From Dermacoccus nishinomiyaensis (GTDB lineage Bacteria; Actinomycetota; Actinomycetes; Actinomycetales; Dermatophilaceae): a stretch of DNA of 64,000 nucleotides. Of this stretch, positions 53,453 through 63,548 are shown in pieces; position 1 is the first letter of the stretch, and the number at the start of each line of letters is the position of its first letter. The translations under genes and the position numbers were made by a program. Below the pieces are notes generated by a model. It ran no database searches, had not been told where the DNA came from, and saw nothing but the letters and a program-made list of their open reading frames with translations. The stretch spans positions 620,001 to 684,000 of the forward strand of contig NZ_UFXX01000001.1 in NCBI RefSeq assembly GCF_900447535.1. The letters are read 5' to 3'.

Positions 53453-54082
53453 GTGCGAGCAGTGAAGAAGAAGACGAGCAGCGGCGCCACCGCCGTCGGA
53501 GCCACCGCGGTCGAGAAGGATGCGACGCGCGAGCCGGCCGCCCCGACGAATGATGCGGCGCACACTCCGCGCCCCGGTGCGAAGAACCGCCCGACGCCTA
53601 AGCGCAGGGACCAGGAGGCCGCTCGTCGGCGCCCCCTCGTCGAGACCGACCGCAAGGCAGCCAAGGCGGCAGAGAAGGAGCGCGCACGCGAGGCGCGCGC
53701 CCAGCAGCGCGCAGCCGCCGATCGTGGCGAGGAATCCGCGCTGCCGCTGCGCGACCGCGGCCCCGAGAAGCGCTACATCCGTGACCGCGTCGACGCCCGC
53801 CTCAGCCTGGGCGAGGTCGCGATGCCGCTCATGTTCATCCTGATCTTCTCGTGGTTCCTGCTGCCCAAGCTGGCCGCCATCACCCTGGCGCTCGTGTGGG
53901 TCATCGTGCTCGCGGGCCTCATCGACTCTGCCCTGCTGTGGCGCCGCATCAAGAAGGACCTCATCGCCAAGTTCGGTGCCGTGCCGCGCGGCGGCGCCCT
54001 CTATGCGGTGACGCGCTCGATGCAGATGCGCCGCCTGCGCTTCCCCCGTCCGACGGTGAAGCGGGGCGACACGGTCGCCTGA
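53453..54082 (+). CDS. DUF3043 family membrane protein
   Basis: 209 residues. The first 95 are highly charged and repeat-like (Lys/Arg/Ala), with TPKRRDQEAARRRPLV as the DUF3043 signature. RDRVDARLSLGEVAMPLMFIL introduces two membrane helices (about 125-165). A basic C-terminal segment (RRLRFPRPTVKRGD) ends it. Widespread in Actinomycetota, function unknown. It is convergent with gcvT across a strong hairpin. Confidence 0.85.
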   Translation: MRAVKKKTSSGATAVGATAVEKDATREPAAPTNDAAHTPRPGAKNRPTPKRRDQEAARRRPLVETDRKAAKAAEKERAREARAQQRAAADRGEESALPLRDRGPEKRYIRDRVDARLSLGEVAMPLMFILIFSWFLLPKLAAITLALVWVIVLAGLIDSALLWRRIKKDLIAKFGAVPRGGALYAVTRSMQMRRLRFPRPTVKRGDTVA

Positions 54083-54118
54083 CGCGCCTCACCTCGGCAC
54101 GTCCAGAACGAACGCATG

Positions 54119-54157
54119 ACGAAGGGGGTCGCACCATCCGGTGCGAGCCCCCTTCGT
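54119..54157. terminator. Bidirectional hairpin between DUF3043 and gcvT
   Basis: ACGAAGGGGGTCGCACC (54119-54135) pairs with GGTGCGAGCCCCCTTCGT (54140-54157) with one bulge, leaving a 4-nt loop. It lies between two convergent stop codons. Confidence 0.75.
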
Positions 54158-54203
54158 CATGTCGTCAGAGGAGACGCCGCCGAGGCGGGAGGCGCTCATC
54201 GCG

Positions 54204-55307
54204 TCAGCTGCTGCGCGTCTGCACCTCGACGAACGGCGGCTTCGTGACGACGGCCTCGAGCATGCGACCACGCACGTCGACGACGACCTGGTCGCCCTCG
54301 GCGAGCATTGGCGAGACGAGCGCGAGCGCGACGCCCATGCCGAGAGTCGGCGAGAACGTCCCGGACGTCACCTCGCCGAGTTCAGCGCCCTCGGCGTCAC
54401 GCACGATGCAGTGCGCGCGCGGGATGCCGCGGCCGGTGAGCTTGAGGCCACGCGAGATGCGGCGCGGGCCCTCGGCCTTCTCCTTGGTCAGGGCGTCCTT
54501 GCCCCAGAACGCGTCCTTCTTCCAGCCGACGGCCCAGCCGGAGCGCGCCTGCACGGGCGTGATGTCGAGCGAGAGATCCTGCCCGTGCAGGGGGTATCCC
54601 ATCTCGGTGCGCAGGGTGTCGCGCGCCCCGAGGCCACAGGGCAGACCCTCGTAGGGGGCCGCGGCCTCGACGAGGGCGTCCCACAGCGCGAGGGCATCGT
54701 CCCAGCGGCAGACGAGTTCGTAGCCGCGCTCACCGGTGTAGCCGGTGCGGCACACGGTGACGGGGCGGCCCTGCCAGTCGGCCTCGTCGAAGCTCATGTA
54801 GTCGTGGTCGACGGGCAGAGCGAGTGCGGAGACGACCTCGTCGGACTTGGGACCCTGGACGGCGAGCACGGCGTATTCCTCGTGCGCGTCGGCGACCTCG
54901 ATACCCTCCGGCGCGGCCTCCTTGAGGCGGCGCACGACCTCGGCCGTGTTCGTGGCGTTGGGGATGAGGAACAGATCGTCCTCGGCCTTGACGTAGACGA
55001 TCAGGTCGTCGACGACCCCGCCGCTCTCGTCGCAGCACATCGTGTACTGGGCCTGGCCGGGCCCGATCTTGCGCAGGTCGTTCGTCAGGCACGAGTTGAC
55101 GAAGTCGAGCGCGCCGGCACCCTTCACCGTCGCCTTGCCCAGGTGGCTCACGTCGAAGATGCCGACGCGCTCACGCACCGCGGTGTGCTCGCGCACGACA
55201 CCTCCGCCCGGATACTCGATGGGCATGTCCCATCCTCCGAAGTCGGCCATCTTCGCCCCGAGGGCGCGGTGACGCTCGTCGAGGGGCGAGAGCTTGTTCT
55301 CAGTCAT
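54204..55307 (-). CDS. gcvT: Glycine cleavage system aminomethyltransferase (T protein)
   Basis: 367 residues. It transfers the methylene group from the lipoyl arm of GcvH to tetrahydrofolate, releasing ammonia. [38 protein letters not shown] is the folate-binding start, followed by [19 protein letters not shown] and the C-terminal [21 protein letters not shown]. It is the counterpart of Rv2211c. gcvH and gcvP are not in the window. TAGGTT ends 6 nt before ATG 55307; no glycine riboswitch is present in so short a leader. Confidence 0.92.
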   Translation of the reverse strand: MTENKLSPLDERHRALGAKMADFGGWDMPIEYPGGGVVREHTAVRERVGIFDVSHLGKATVKGAGALDFVNSCLTNDLRKIGPGQAQYTMCCDESGGVVDDLIVYVKAEDDLFLIPNATNTAEVVRRLKEAAPEGIEVADAHEEYAVLAVQGPKSDEVVSALALPVDHDYMSFDEADWQGRPVTVCRTGYTGERGYELVCRWDDALALWDALVEAAAPYEGLPCGLGARDTLRTEMGYPLHGQDLSLDITPVQARSGWAVGWKKDAFWGKDALTKEKAEGPRRISRGLKLTGRGIPRAHCIVRDAEGAELGEVTSGTFSPTLGMGVALALVSPMLAEGDQVVVDVRGRMLEAVVTKPPFVEVQTRSS

Positions 55308-55313
55308 GCCTCG

Positions 55314-55319
55314 AACCTA
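55314..55319 (-). promoter_or_regulatory. -10 hexamer TAGGTT, leaderless start
   Basis: On the minus strand it ends 6 nt before ATG 55307 of gcvT. Confidence 0.55.
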
Positions 55320-55408
55320 CCGCGCCCACCGCGTCCTACGGGCCGTTAAGCTCGGCCCAGCAGCACGCACGCCGATGACCTCGGCATCACCCACGAAAGG
55401 GGCCCCAC

Positions 55409-56893
55409 ATGGTCGACATCACCCTCAGCGACAAGAGCGCGGACGCCATCGCAGCCGACGCCACCGTCGTCCTCACCGCACCGACGAAGGACGGCGCCCG
55501 CGTCATCGACCCCGTCGGAGTCTCCCCCGCCGCAGTCAAGGCGCTCAACGAGGCTCTCGCGACGCTCGAGGCGAAGGGTCGCGCCGACGAGGTGCTGCGC
55601 CTGTCGGGTGCCGGCGACCTGAGCGGCCTCGTCATCGCCGTCGGCTCGGGCGTCGACGCCGAGCAGGCGCCGACGAAGGCCTCCGCGCTGCGTGACGCCG
55701 CCGGTGCCGCCGCGCGTTCGCTCACGGGCACCTCGAGCGCCGTCTTCGCCTTCCCCGCGGTCGCCGACGACCTCGTCCAGGCCATCTGCGAGGGCATCGC
55801 CCTCGGCGCGTACGCCTACACCGCGTACAAGAGCAAGCCGAAGGAAGCCCTCGCCAAGGCAACGCTGCTCGTCACCGACGCGAAGTCGTCCGGCGCCCTC
55901 GCGGGCGTCGAGACCGCGGCGGCCGTCGTGACCGCGCAGAACTGGGCGCGCGACCTCGTCAACATGCCGCCGCTCGACCTCAACCCCGCCTCGTTCGCCG
56001 ACATCGTCCGCAAGCGCATGTCGGGCACCAAGGTCAAGGTCGACATCATGGACGAGAAGGCCCTCGCGAAGGCCGAGTGCGGCGGCCTCATCGGCGTCGG
56101 CCGCGGCTCGGCGCGTCCGCCGCGCCTCGTGACGCTGACGTACAAGCCCGCGAAGGCGACGAAGCACATCTCGATCGTCGGCAAGGGCATCACGTTCGAC
56201 TCCGGCGGCCTGTGCATCAAGCCCGCCAACGGCATGGCGACGATGAAGTGCGACATGGCCGGCGCTGCCGCCGTCGCGGCCTTCCTCGAGGCCGTCGCCG
56301 CGCTCGAGCTGCCGGTCGCCGTCACGGGCTACCTGTGCCTCGCCGAGAACATGACGGGCGCCGACGCGCAGCGTCCCGGCGACGTCATCCGCATGCACGA
56401 CGGCACGACCGTCGAGATCGACAACACCGACGCCGAGGGGCGCCTCGTCATGGCTGACGGCCTGTGCTACGCCACCGAGGAGGAGCCCGATCTCATCATC
56501 GACATCGCGACGCTCACCGGCGCGGCCGTGCTCGCGCTCGGCAACCGCACGGCGGCGATCGTCGGCAACAACGACGAGGTGCGCGACGAACTGATCGCGG
56601 CCTCCGAGCGCGTCGACGAGCACATGTGGCCGATGCCGCTGCTCGAGCACCTGCGCCCGAGCATCGACTCCGAGGTGGCCGATCTCAAGCACACCGGCGA
56701 GCGCATGGGTGGGCTCATCACCGCGGCGATGTTCCTCAAGGAGTTCATCGGCGAGAAGAACGGCGAGCAGATCGACTGGATCCACATGGACATCGCGGCG
56801 CCCGCGTTCAACGAGGGCAGCCCCTACGGCGTCAACCCCAAGGGCGGCACCGGTTTCGCCGTCCGCACCCTCGTCGAGCTGGCTCGCGCCTGA
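55409..56893 (+). CDS. pepA: Leucyl aminopeptidase (M17)
   Basis: 494 residues. The C-terminal catalytic domain has VGKGITFDSGGLCIKPA (Lys and Asp metal site), MKCDMAGAAAV (Asp) and the M17 signature NTDAEGRLVMADGL (Asp, Glu and bicarbonate-binding Arg). It works as a hexamer with two metals per subunit to remove N-terminal residues from peptides. AAAGGGG lies 5 nt before the ATG. It is the counterpart of Rv2213 (pepB), located just before the E2 gene as in mycobacteria. Confidence 0.93.
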   Translation: MVDITLSDKSADAIAADATVVLTAPTKDGARVIDPVGVSPAAVKALNEALATLEAKGRADEVLRLSGAGDLSGLVIAVGSGVDAEQAPTKASALRDAAGAAARSLTGTSSAVFAFPAVADDLVQAICEGIALGAYAYTAYKSKPKEALAKATLLVTDAKSSGALAGVETAAAVVTAQNWARDLVNMPPLDLNPASFADIVRKRMSGTKVKVDIMDEKALAKAECGGLIGVGRGSARPPRLVTLTYKPAKATKHISIVGKGITFDSGGLCIKPANGMATMKCDMAGAAAVAAFLEAVAALELPVAVTGYLCLAENMTGADAQRPGDVIRMHDGTTVEIDNTDAEGRLVMADGLCYATEEEPDLIIDIATLTGAAVLALGNRTAAIVGNNDEVRDELIAASERVDEHMWPMPLLEHLRPSIDSEVADLKHTGERMGGLITAAMFLKEFIGEKNGEQIDWIHMDIAAPAFNEGSPYGVNPKGGTGFAVRTLVELARA

Positions 56894-57081
56894 TCGAGCA
56901 GGCCCGCGGGTGGGAACGGCCGTTTTCCTACCCGCGGGTATTCGGGGCGGGTTTCCGCAACCCCGTCCGCGAGTGACAAGATGGCCTTGATCGGGGAGAT
57001 CCGCTCGCTGCGAAGTGCCCCGGAGTTCACAACTTCATCCGCGAAACCAAAGTGAATTTTGGATTGAGGAGACCTCCACCC

Positions 57082-58932
57082 ATGTCTGACCGCGTGACCA
57101 TGCCGGCCCTCGGCGAGTCGGTGACCGAAGGCACCGTGACCCGCTGGCTGAAGAACGTCGGCGACACCGTCGCCGTTGACGAGCCGCTGCTGGAGGTCTC
57201 CACGGACAAGGTCGACACGGAGATTCCGTCGCCGATCGCCGGAACGCTGCAGGAGATCCTCGTCGAAGAGGATGAAACGGTGCCGGTCGGCGCCGACCTC
57301 GCCGTCATCGGTGACGGCGACGCTCCCGCGTCGTCCGACTCCGGTTCCGACTCCTCCTCCGACGACTCGCAGGAAGCCGAGCCGCAGGCCGAGGCCGACG
57401 AGATGAAGGACGAGGCCGCCGAGAGCGCGCCGCAGGCGTCCGAGAGCTCGAACTCCTCGAACGACTCCGCTGCTGAGGTCTCCGGCGGCGAGAAGGTGAC
57501 GATGCCCGCGCTCGGCGAGTCCGTCACCGAGGGCACGATCACGCGCTGGCTCAAGTCCGAGGGCGACGACGTCGCCGTTGACGAGCCCCTGCTCGAGGTC
57601 TCCACGGACAAGGTCGACACCGAGGTTCCCTCCCCCGTCGCGGGCAAGCTGACGAAGATCCTCGTCGCCGAGGACGAGACGGTGCCGGTCGGCGCCGACC
57701 TCGCCGTCATCGGCGGCTCGGCCGGTTCGAGTTCCTCCGACGACTCGGCCGAGGCCGAGAAGGCGCAGAAGAACCAGGACGAGGTCGACTCGAAGAAGCA
57801 GGACGAGGCCGTCGAGGCCGCGGAGTCGAAGAACGAGACGCCGGCCCCGGTCAAGGACGACGAGGCCGCCGAGAAGGAAGCCCCGAAGGCCGAGTCGTCG
57901 GCGAGCGAGGCGCCGAAGGACGAGGCCCCCAAGGCCGGCGCCGGCTCCGACAAGCAGCAGGAGACGTCGACGAAGGTCGACAACTCCGGCACCTACGTCA
58001 CGCCTCTGGTGCGCAAGATCGCGGCCGAGAACAACATCAACCTGTCGACGATCACGGGCACCGGCGTCGGTGGCCGCATCCGTAAGCAGGATGTCCTCGA
58101 CGCCGCGAAGAAGGCCCAGGAGCCGAAGCAGGAGGCCGCCCCGGCTGCGTCCGCCGCGGCTCCGGCAGCATCCTCCACCCCGGCCGCGTCGACGACGACG
58201 CCGCAGCCGTCCGCCGAGGCTCAGGCCAAGCGCGGCACGACGGAGAAGATGTCGCGTCTGCGCAAGGTCATCGCGCAGCGCATGGTCGAGTCGCTCGCCG
58301 TGTCCGCGCAGCTGACGGCCGTCGTCGAGGTCGACCTCACGAAGGTCGCGAGCATCCGTGCGCGCAACAAGGAGAGCTTCAAGTCTCGCGAGGGCGTCAA
58401 CCTCTCCTACCTGCCGTTCATCACGACGGCTGTCGTCGAGGCGCTCAAGGCGTTCCCGCAGGTCAACTCCTCGGTCGACGGTGACAACATCATCTACCAC
58501 AACGCCGAGCACATCGGCATCGCGGTCGACACGCCGCGCGGCCTGCTCGTGCCCGTCATCAAGGACGCGGGTGACCTGTCGATCGCCGGCATCGCGAAGA
58601 AGATCGCCGACCTCGCCGCTCGCACGCGTGACAACAAGGTGACGCCGGACGAGCTGGGTGGCGGCACGTTCACGATCTCGAACATCGGCTCGAACGGTTC
58701 GCTCATCGACACCCCGATCATCAACCAGCCGCAGGTCGCCATCCTCGGCACCGGCGCGATGGTCAAGCGTCCCGTCGTCGTCACCGATGAGTTCGGCAAC
58801 GACTCGATCGCGATCCGTCAGATGATGAACCTCGTCCTCACCTACGACCACCGCGTGGTCGACGGCGCCGACGCCGGTCGCTTCCTCTCGGCCATCAAGG
58901 CTCGCCTGGAAGAGGGCGCCTTCGAGGTGTGA
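57082..58932 (+). CDS. sucB: 2-oxoacid dehydrogenase E2 (dihydrolipoyl acyltransferase) with two lipoyl domains
   Basis: 616 residues from ATG 57082, preceded by GAGGAG. Two lipoyl domains start at residues 4 and about 138, each with the lipoylated Lys in STDKVDTE(I/V)PSP. They are separated by long acidic Glu/Ala/Ser linkers. A peripheral E3-binding domain follows ([20 protein letters not shown]). The C-terminal catalytic domain ends with [17 protein letters not shown] (catalytic His and Asp). It corresponds to M. tuberculosis DlaT (Rv2215), which serves pyruvate dehydrogenase and peroxidase defence. Pyruvate or 2-oxoglutarate specificity cannot be fixed from sequence. Confidence 0.92.
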   Translation: MSDRVTMPALGESVTEGTVTRWLKNVGDTVAVDEPLLEVSTDKVDTEIPSPIAGTLQEILVEEDETVPVGADLAVIGDGDAPASSDSGSDSSSDDSQEAEPQAEADEMKDEAAESAPQASESSNSSNDSAAEVSGGEKVTMPALGESVTEGTITRWLKSEGDDVAVDEPLLEVSTDKVDTEVPSPVAGKLTKILVAEDETVPVGADLAVIGGSAGSSSSDDSAEAEKAQKNQDEVDSKKQDEAVEAAESKNETPAPVKDDEAAEKEAPKAESSASEAPKDEAPKAGAGSDKQQETSTKVDNSGTYVTPLVRKIAAENNINLSTITGTGVGGRIRKQDVLDAAKKAQEPKQEAAPAASAAAPAASSTPAASTTTPQPSAEAQAKRGTTEKMSRLRKVIAQRMVESLAVSAQLTAVVEVDLTKVASIRARNKESFKSREGVNLSYLPFITTAVVEALKAFPQVNSSVDGDNIIYHNAEHIGIAVDTPRGLLVPVIKDAGDLSIAGIAKKIADLAARTRDNKVTPDELGGGTFTISNIGSNGSLIDTPIINQPQVAILGTGAMVKRPVVVTDEFGNDSIAIRQMMNLVLTYDHRVVDGADAGRFLSAIKARLEEGAFEV

Positions 58933-58943
58933 TCGTCGCGGGC

Positions 58944-58949
58944 TAGTCT
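58944..58949 (+). promoter_or_regulatory. -10 hexamer TAGTCT, leaderless start
   Basis: Ends 6 nt before ATG 58956, just after the sucB stop. Confidence 0.55.
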
Positions 58950-58955
58950 GACCGC

Positions 58956-59864
58956 ATGACTGGACAGCGCATCGCCATCACCGGTTCCTCCGGAGTGATC
59001 GGCGGTGCGCTGTCATCATGTCTGCGTCGCCGCGGCGACACCGTCATCCGGATCGTCCGACGACCGGCGGTCACACCCGGCGAGGTGACGCTGCCCGAGG
59101 CCCGCAGCTCGAACAGCCGATTGGTCGAGACGCTCGCCACCGTCGATGCGGTCGTCAACCTGGCCGGGGCGGGCGTCGGGGATCATCGGTGGAGCCGCGC
59201 GTACAAGGACGCGATTCGCGAGTCGCGGATCGAGACGACGTCGAGGCTCGCCGACGCACTGGCGGAGGTGCCCCAACGGATTCGTCTCGTCTCGGCTTCG
59301 GCGATCGGCTTCTACGGCGATCGCGGTGACGAGGTGCTCGACGAGACGAGCGCACCCGGGGAAGACTTCCTCGCTCGCGTCTGCATCGAGTGGGAAGCTG
59401 CGGCGATGAGGGCTGCGAAGCGCCACGACGTCGCCCTCGCGCGCACCGGTCTCGTCATGACGGGCGAGGCCGGAGCGTTCGCTCCCCTCCTGACGACGAC
59501 GCGGCTGGGCGCAGGGGGCCCATTGGGTTCGGGGCGGCAGTGGTGGAGCTGGATCACGCTGCGTGACGAGGTGCGCGCGCTGGTGTTTCTTCTCGACCAC
59601 CCCGACGTCGTCGGGCCCGTCAACCTCGTCGCACCGCGCGCGAGTCGGCAGGCCGATCTCGCACAGGCACTCGCGCGCTCGCTGCGGCGCCCCGCTGCCC
59701 TGCGCGTACCGAAGGGGGCATTGCGCTTCGTCCTCGGTGAGATGGCCGACCAGGTGACCGCGTCGACGCGGGTACGCCCCCACGTGCTCGAAGCTGCCGG
59801 GTTCGACTGGCAGGACGAGAACCAGGACCAGGCGCTCGACCGGCTCGTCGCGTCGGCGCTCTGA
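58956..59864 (+). CDS. TIGR01777-family NAD(P)-dependent sugar epimerase-like protein
   Basis: 302 residues, extended short-chain dehydrogenase fold. RIAITGSSGVIGGALSSCL is the dinucleotide-binding Gly-rich motif, VVNLAGAGVGDHRW and SASAIGFYGDRGDEVLDE contain the family blocks with the Tyr of the active site, and ARTGLVM and WWSWITLRDEV complete them. The DUF1731-type C terminus (RVRPHVLEAAGFDW) is present. The substrate is unknown for the family. It is the counterpart of Rv2216 and lies between sucB and lipB as in mycobacteria. Confidence 0.88.
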   Translation: MTGQRIAITGSSGVIGGALSSCLRRRGDTVIRIVRRPAVTPGEVTLPEARSSNSRLVETLATVDAVVNLAGAGVGDHRWSRAYKDAIRESRIETTSRLADALAEVPQRIRLVSASAIGFYGDRGDEVLDETSAPGEDFLARVCIEWEAAAMRAAKRHDVALARTGLVMTGEAGAFAPLLTTTRLGAGGPLGSGRQWWSWITLRDEVRALVFLLDHPDVVGPVNLVAPRASRQADLAQALARSLRRPAALRVPKGALRFVLGEMADQVTASTRVRPHVLEAAGFDWQDENQDQALDRLVASAL

Positions 59865-59932
59865 CCGGCGCGCGTCGGGAGGCTGATCGGGCGCGTGGCG
59901 CGCTCTCGTCCGGTTCATGGCGGAGATGCGCC

Positions 59933-61618
59933 TCAGCTCGCTGACCAGGACGAGATGCGCCAGCCCGTGCCGTCGTGGCTGAGGACGAGCCGGACGTCAT
60001 CGTGACGCGCAGCAACACGCTCGCTCGCGGTCTTGGTGCGGACGTCGTACCCCGACGTCGTGATTCGGCTCGTCAGGCACACCTGGCCACCGCTGCATGA
60101 CGTCGGCGTCAGCGCGCCGATCGCGTAGCCGAGGCCGTCGTACGACGCGCCCTGCGCGCTCGCCCGCGTGAAGGCCTGCAGGTCGTGCGTGTGAGCAGCC
60201 GAGCCCGGCACGAGGCACCGGCCCAGGCCTTCTCGATCCAACGTCGACCAGGCCTTGGCCCGGCAGTCGAGCAGCGCCACGACCTCCTGACGCGTCGGAG
60301 CCGTCATCGTGGGCGTCTTCGCACCGGACGCGGGCACCGCCGTCCCCGCCTCCGGGTTGGTCGAGGGCGACACCGCGTTCGGCATCGTCTTCGACGGCGG
60401 TGCGGGCGTCACCGCCGTCGAGGACGTCGTCGAGTTCGCCGGTGTCACACCAGGGTTGGCGCGCGCGTAGGCCGCGCTCGTCGAAGATCCGGCGTCATTC
60501 GCCGAGTCTCCGCCTGCGTGAACGGGCCACATCGCTGCTGCTGTGACGACGCACGCCCCCAGCAGCGCCGCGGGCACCCAGCGACCAGCTCTCCAGCACG
60601 CGCCCGCCGCGTCAGCACGTCGCCCAGCGTCGACGGCCCCTGGACGCCACGTCCGTCTTCCCCCGACCTCGCCGCGGGTTTCAGCGCCACGACGCCCCCG
60701 TCGCCCACGACGTCCGCCCCTGAGTGACGACCCATGGCGCTCCGCGTCGGCCGGCTCGAGGAACTGCCGCCGCTGCGCCTCGTCCCGCAGTCGTCGCGTG
60801 ATCGACTCACCAACGGCAGGGGTGTCACTCCCCTCGCCAATCGGCACGGCGGTCGGCACGGGCACCGGGCGTGCGGTGGCGACACCGCGCAGCCGGGTCG
60901 CCAGCTCCGCGGCGTGCGGGCGCGACGACGGCGTCTGTGCGAGGCACGCCGTGATGAGGTCGACGAGCGCGTCCGGCGCGTCGGGCAGGACGTCGACGAG
61001 GTGCGGCCGCAGCGCTGCGACGGGCGGCGGCGTCCCCAGGAGACAGAACCAGGCGAGCGCCCCGAAGGAGTACACGTCGGCCGCCGCGCTGGGCGGTTCG
61101 CCGTCGACGATCTCGGGAGCGACGAACCCGTAGGTGGCCCAGTCGGCCCCGTCGGCGCGTGCCGCGACACGCGTGGCCCCCAGGTCTGCGATCGCAGGGC
61201 GTCCCTGGTGGTCGAAGAGAATGTTGGACGGGGTGAGGTCGGCGTGCACGCATCCTCGGTCGTGGAAACCCGCCATGGTCGCCGCGACCGGAGCGAGCGC
61301 CGTCACGCACTCGCCGACGGTGAGTCCGCCGCGTCCTCGCACGACGTCGTCGAGGCTGCCGCCGGCCATGTACTCGAGCACGAGCGCGCTGTGGCCCTCG
61401 GCGCTCGTCGTGAGATCGAGGGCCTCGACGACGTGGGGCCCCGCGTGGCGCCGCAGCATCCGCCATTCCGAACGCGCGGTGATCGCGGGTTCCGTGCCGA
61501 CCTTGATCGCGACGGTGCCCTGCGGCCCGGTGGCGCGCCACACCGACGAGCTGCCGCCCTGCCCGATGCGCGCTTCGATGGTGTATCCGGCGATCGTGGG
61601 TGCGGTGGCGTCGGGCAT
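59933..61618 (-). CDS. Membrane Ser/Thr protein kinase with non-canonical HRD/DFG motifs
   Basis: 561 residues from ATG 61618 (AGGAG 6 nt upstream). The kinase domain (about 10-265) has IGQGGSSSVWRA (P-loop), VAIKVG (Lys) and APEIVDGE. The catalytic loop reads VHADLTPSNILF, with Ala replacing the HRD Arg. The metal-binding motif reads IADLGATRV, with Leu for Phe. An Arg-rich juxtamembrane stretch precedes one membrane helix (WVPAALLGACVVTAAAMWPV). The extracellular part of about 150 residues has paired cysteines (LDCRAKAW, GRCLVPG, CSGGQVC) and is not PASTA. The catalytic Asp and Asn remain, so it may be active but unregulated by activation-loop phosphorylation. No counterpart is known at this site in mycobacteria. 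Confidence 0.82.
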   Translation of the reverse strand: MPDATAPTIAGYTIEARIGQGGSSSVWRATGPQGTVAIKVGTEPAITARSEWRMLRRHAGPHVVEALDLTTSAEGHSALVLEYMAGGSLDDVVRGRGGLTVGECVTALAPVAATMAGFHDRGCVHADLTPSNILFDHQGRPAIADLGATRVAARADGADWATYGFVAPEIVDGEPPSAAADVYSFGALAWFCLLGTPPPVAALRPHLVDVLPDAPDALVDLITACLAQTPSSRPHAAELATRLRGVATARPVPVPTAVPIGEGSDTPAVGESITRRLRDEAQRRQFLEPADAERHGSSLRGGRRGRRGRRGAETRGEVGGRRTWRPGAVDAGRRADAAGACWRAGRWVPAALLGACVVTAAAMWPVHAGGDSANDAGSSTSAAYARANPGVTPANSTTSSTAVTPAPPSKTMPNAVSPSTNPEAGTAVPASGAKTPTMTAPTRQEVVALLDCRAKAWSTLDREGLGRCLVPGSAAHTHDLQAFTRASAQGASYDGLGYAIGALTPTSCSGGQVCLTSRITTSGYDVRTKTASERVAARHDDVRLVLSHDGTGWRISSWSAS

Positions 61619-61749
61619 GGTGACTCCTGGGTTCGGCGTGCGAGGGGCGCCGCGGTCGGCGTCACTGGTTCCACTGTCGCCCAGGAGGGCCGAAGCGTGC
61701 GTCGAGTTATCCACAGGCAGGCCGGCGGCCGTCGCGGCGTGTCGGAGAG

Positions 61750-61755
61750 TAGGCT
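61750..61755 (+). promoter_or_regulatory. -10 hexamer TAGGCT, leaderless start
   Basis: Ends 6 nt before ATG 61762 of lipB. Confidence 0.55.
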
Positions 61756-61761
61756 CGGGGG

Positions 61762-62403
61762 ATGCGTATCCAGCACCTCGGCTTCGCCCCTGACTTCGTC
61801 GACTACGAGCAGGCGTGGGAGGTGCAGCGTCAGGTCCACGCCGACGTCGTCGCGGGCGGCGAGGACACGGTTCTGCTGCTCGAGCACTCCCCCGTCTACA
61901 CGGCGGGCAAGCGCACCGAGGCGCACGAGCGTCCCTTCGACGGCACGCCCGTCGTCGACGTCGACCGCGGCGGCAAGATCACGTGGCACGGTCCGGGTCA
62001 GCTCGTGGGCTACCCGATCATGGCGTTGCCCATCCCCATCGACGTCGTCGCGCACGTGCGTCGCCTCGAGCAGCTCATGATCGACGTGTGCGCCGAGTTC
62101 GGCGTCGACGCCGACCGCGTGGAGGGACGTTCCGGCACCTGGGTGCTCGCCGACGACAAGGGCCCCGACCGCAAGATCGGCGCCATCGGCGTGCGCGTCT
62201 CGAAGCGCGCGACGATGCACGGTTTCTCGCTCAACTGCGACTGCGACCTGTCGTGGACGCAGACGATCGTGCCCTGCGGCATCGCCGATGCCGGGGTGAC
62301 GACACTGAGCCGCGAGGTCGGTCGTGACGTCACCGTCGCCGAGGTGCTCCCGGTCGTGGAGCGTCACCTGTCGGCGATCGTCGCCCCGTCGAAGGCGGCA
62401 TGA
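61762..62403 (+). CDS. lipB: Octanoyl-(acyl-carrier-protein):protein octanoyltransferase
   Basis: 213 residues. It moves octanoyl groups from ACP to lipoyl domains such as those of SucB and Gcv[31 protein letters not shown]-type [11 protein letters not shown] (Lys), [14 protein letters not shown] and IVPCGI (acyl-accepting Cys) are all in place. It is the counterpart of Rv2217. The next gene, lipA, inserts the sulfur atoms; 115 bp separate them. Confidence 0.93.
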   Translation: MRIQHLGFAPDFVDYEQAWEVQRQVHADVVAGGEDTVLLLEHSPVYTAGKRTEAHERPFDGTPVVDVDRGGKITWHGPGQLVGYPIMALPIPIDVVAHVRRLEQLMIDVCAEFGVDADRVEGRSGTWVLADDKGPDRKIGAIGVRVSKRATMHGFSLNCDCDLSWTQTIVPCGIADAGVTTLSREVGRDVTVAEVLPVVERHLSAIVAPSKAA

Positions 62404-62518
62404 GCGCCGTCCGCGTACTCGTGGGGAAGTTTTCACCCGCGTACGCTGTTGTTCTGAGCGCTGGCGCGCATCTTCGCGCCGTGTCGCCCTCAATCGCCAA
62501 GCCGAGGAGTGCTTTTCT

Positions 62519-63544
62519 GTGACCGTCGCGCCCGAAGGCCGTCGACTGCTGCGCGTGGAAGCGCGCAACGCCGAAACGCCCATCGAACGAAAGCCGAGCT
62601 GGATCCGCACCACGGCGAAGATGGGCCCGGAGTACAACTCGCTGCAGAATCTCGTCAAGGGTGGCGGCCTGCACACCGTGTGCCAGGAGGCCGGCTGTCC
62701 CAACATCTTCGAGTGCTGGGAGGACCGTGAGGCCACGTTCCTCATCGGCGGCGACACCTGCACGCGACGCTGCGACTTCTGCGACATCGCGAGCGGCAAG
62801 CCGTCCGCCCTCGACCTCGACGAGCCGCGCCGCGTCGCCGAGTCCGTCCGTGAGATGGGCCTGCGCTACGCCACCGTCACCGGCGTCGCGCGCGACGACC
62901 TGCCCGACGGTGCCGCGCAGCTGTACGCCGACACCGTGCGCCTCATCCACGAACTCAACCCGAACACGGGTGTCGAGATCCTGCCGCCCGACTTCGGCGC
63001 CGTCCCCGAGCTCGTCGGCAAGGTCTTTGACGCCCGCCCCGAGGTGTTCGCCCACAACCTGGAGACGGTACCGCGCATCTTCCGACGCATCCGCCCGGCG
63101 TTCACGTACGAGAAGTCGCTCAAGGTGCTGACGATGGCGCGCGAACAGGAGCTCGTGACGAAGTCGAACCTCATCCTCGGCATGGGTGAGGAGGAGCACG
63201 AGATCGACCAGGCGCTCGTCGACCTGCACGAGGCGGGCTGCGACATCATCACGATCACGCAGTACCTGCGCCCCTCGAAGCTGCACCACCCGATCGACCG
63301 GTGGGTCAAGCCGGAGGAGTTCGTGCACTGGTCCGAGCGTGCCGAGGAGATCGGTTTCTCCGGCGTCATGGCGGGACCGCTCGTGCGTTCCTCCTACCGA
63401 GCCGGCCGTCTGTACGCCCAGGTCATGGCCAAGCGCGGCCAGGAGCTGCCGGAGAACCTGCTGCACCTCGCGGAGGCGGCGTCGTCGCCGGCGCGTCAGG
63501 AAGCTGCGTCTTTGGTGGCCCGCGCCGAGACCCGCGTATCCTGA
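62519..63544 (+). CDS. lipA: Lipoyl synthase (radical SAM)
   Basis: 341 residues from GTG 62519, with GAGGAG 9 nt upstream. The auxiliary [4Fe-4S] cluster motif is [12 protein letters not shown], the radical-SAM CX3CX2C motif is CTRRCDFC, and the C-terminal RSSY serine ligand is in VRSSYRAG. It adds two sulfurs to octanoylated lysine, consuming its auxiliary cluster, which needs rebuilding by carriers such as ErpA or NfuA. Counterpart of Rv2218. Confidence 0.94.
   Translation: MTVAPEGRRLLRVEARNAETPIERKPSWIRTTAKMGPEYNSLQNLVKGGGLHTVCQEAGCPNIFECWEDREATFLIGGDTCTRRCDFCDIASGKPSALDLDEPRRVAESVREMGLRYATVTGVARDDLPDGAAQLYADTVRLIHELNPNTGVEILPPDFGAVPELVGKVFDARPEVFAHNLETVPRIFRRIRPAFTYEKSLKVLTMAREQELVTKSNLILGMGEEEHEIDQALVDLHEAGCDIITITQYLRPSKLHHPIDRWVKPEEFVHWSERAEEIGFSGVMAGPLVRSSYRAGRLYAQVMAKRGQELPENLLHLAEAASSPARQEAASLVARAETRVS
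63537..63542 (+). promoter_or_regulatory. -10 hexamer TATCCT, leaderless start
   Basis: Ends 6 nt before ATG 63549 and overlaps the last codons of lipA. Confidence 0.55.
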
Positions 63545-63548
63545 CCCC

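Noticed and set aside
55308-55408. Glycine riboswitch before gcvT
   Set aside because: The region to the next gene is only about 100 bp and holds a leaderless-type promoter; no riboswitch fold is apparent.
56824-58851. 675-codon minus-strand frame opposite sucB
   Set aside because: Shadow of the repetitive linker-rich E2 gene; its apparent Leu/Arg repeats mirror the Glu/Ala linkers.
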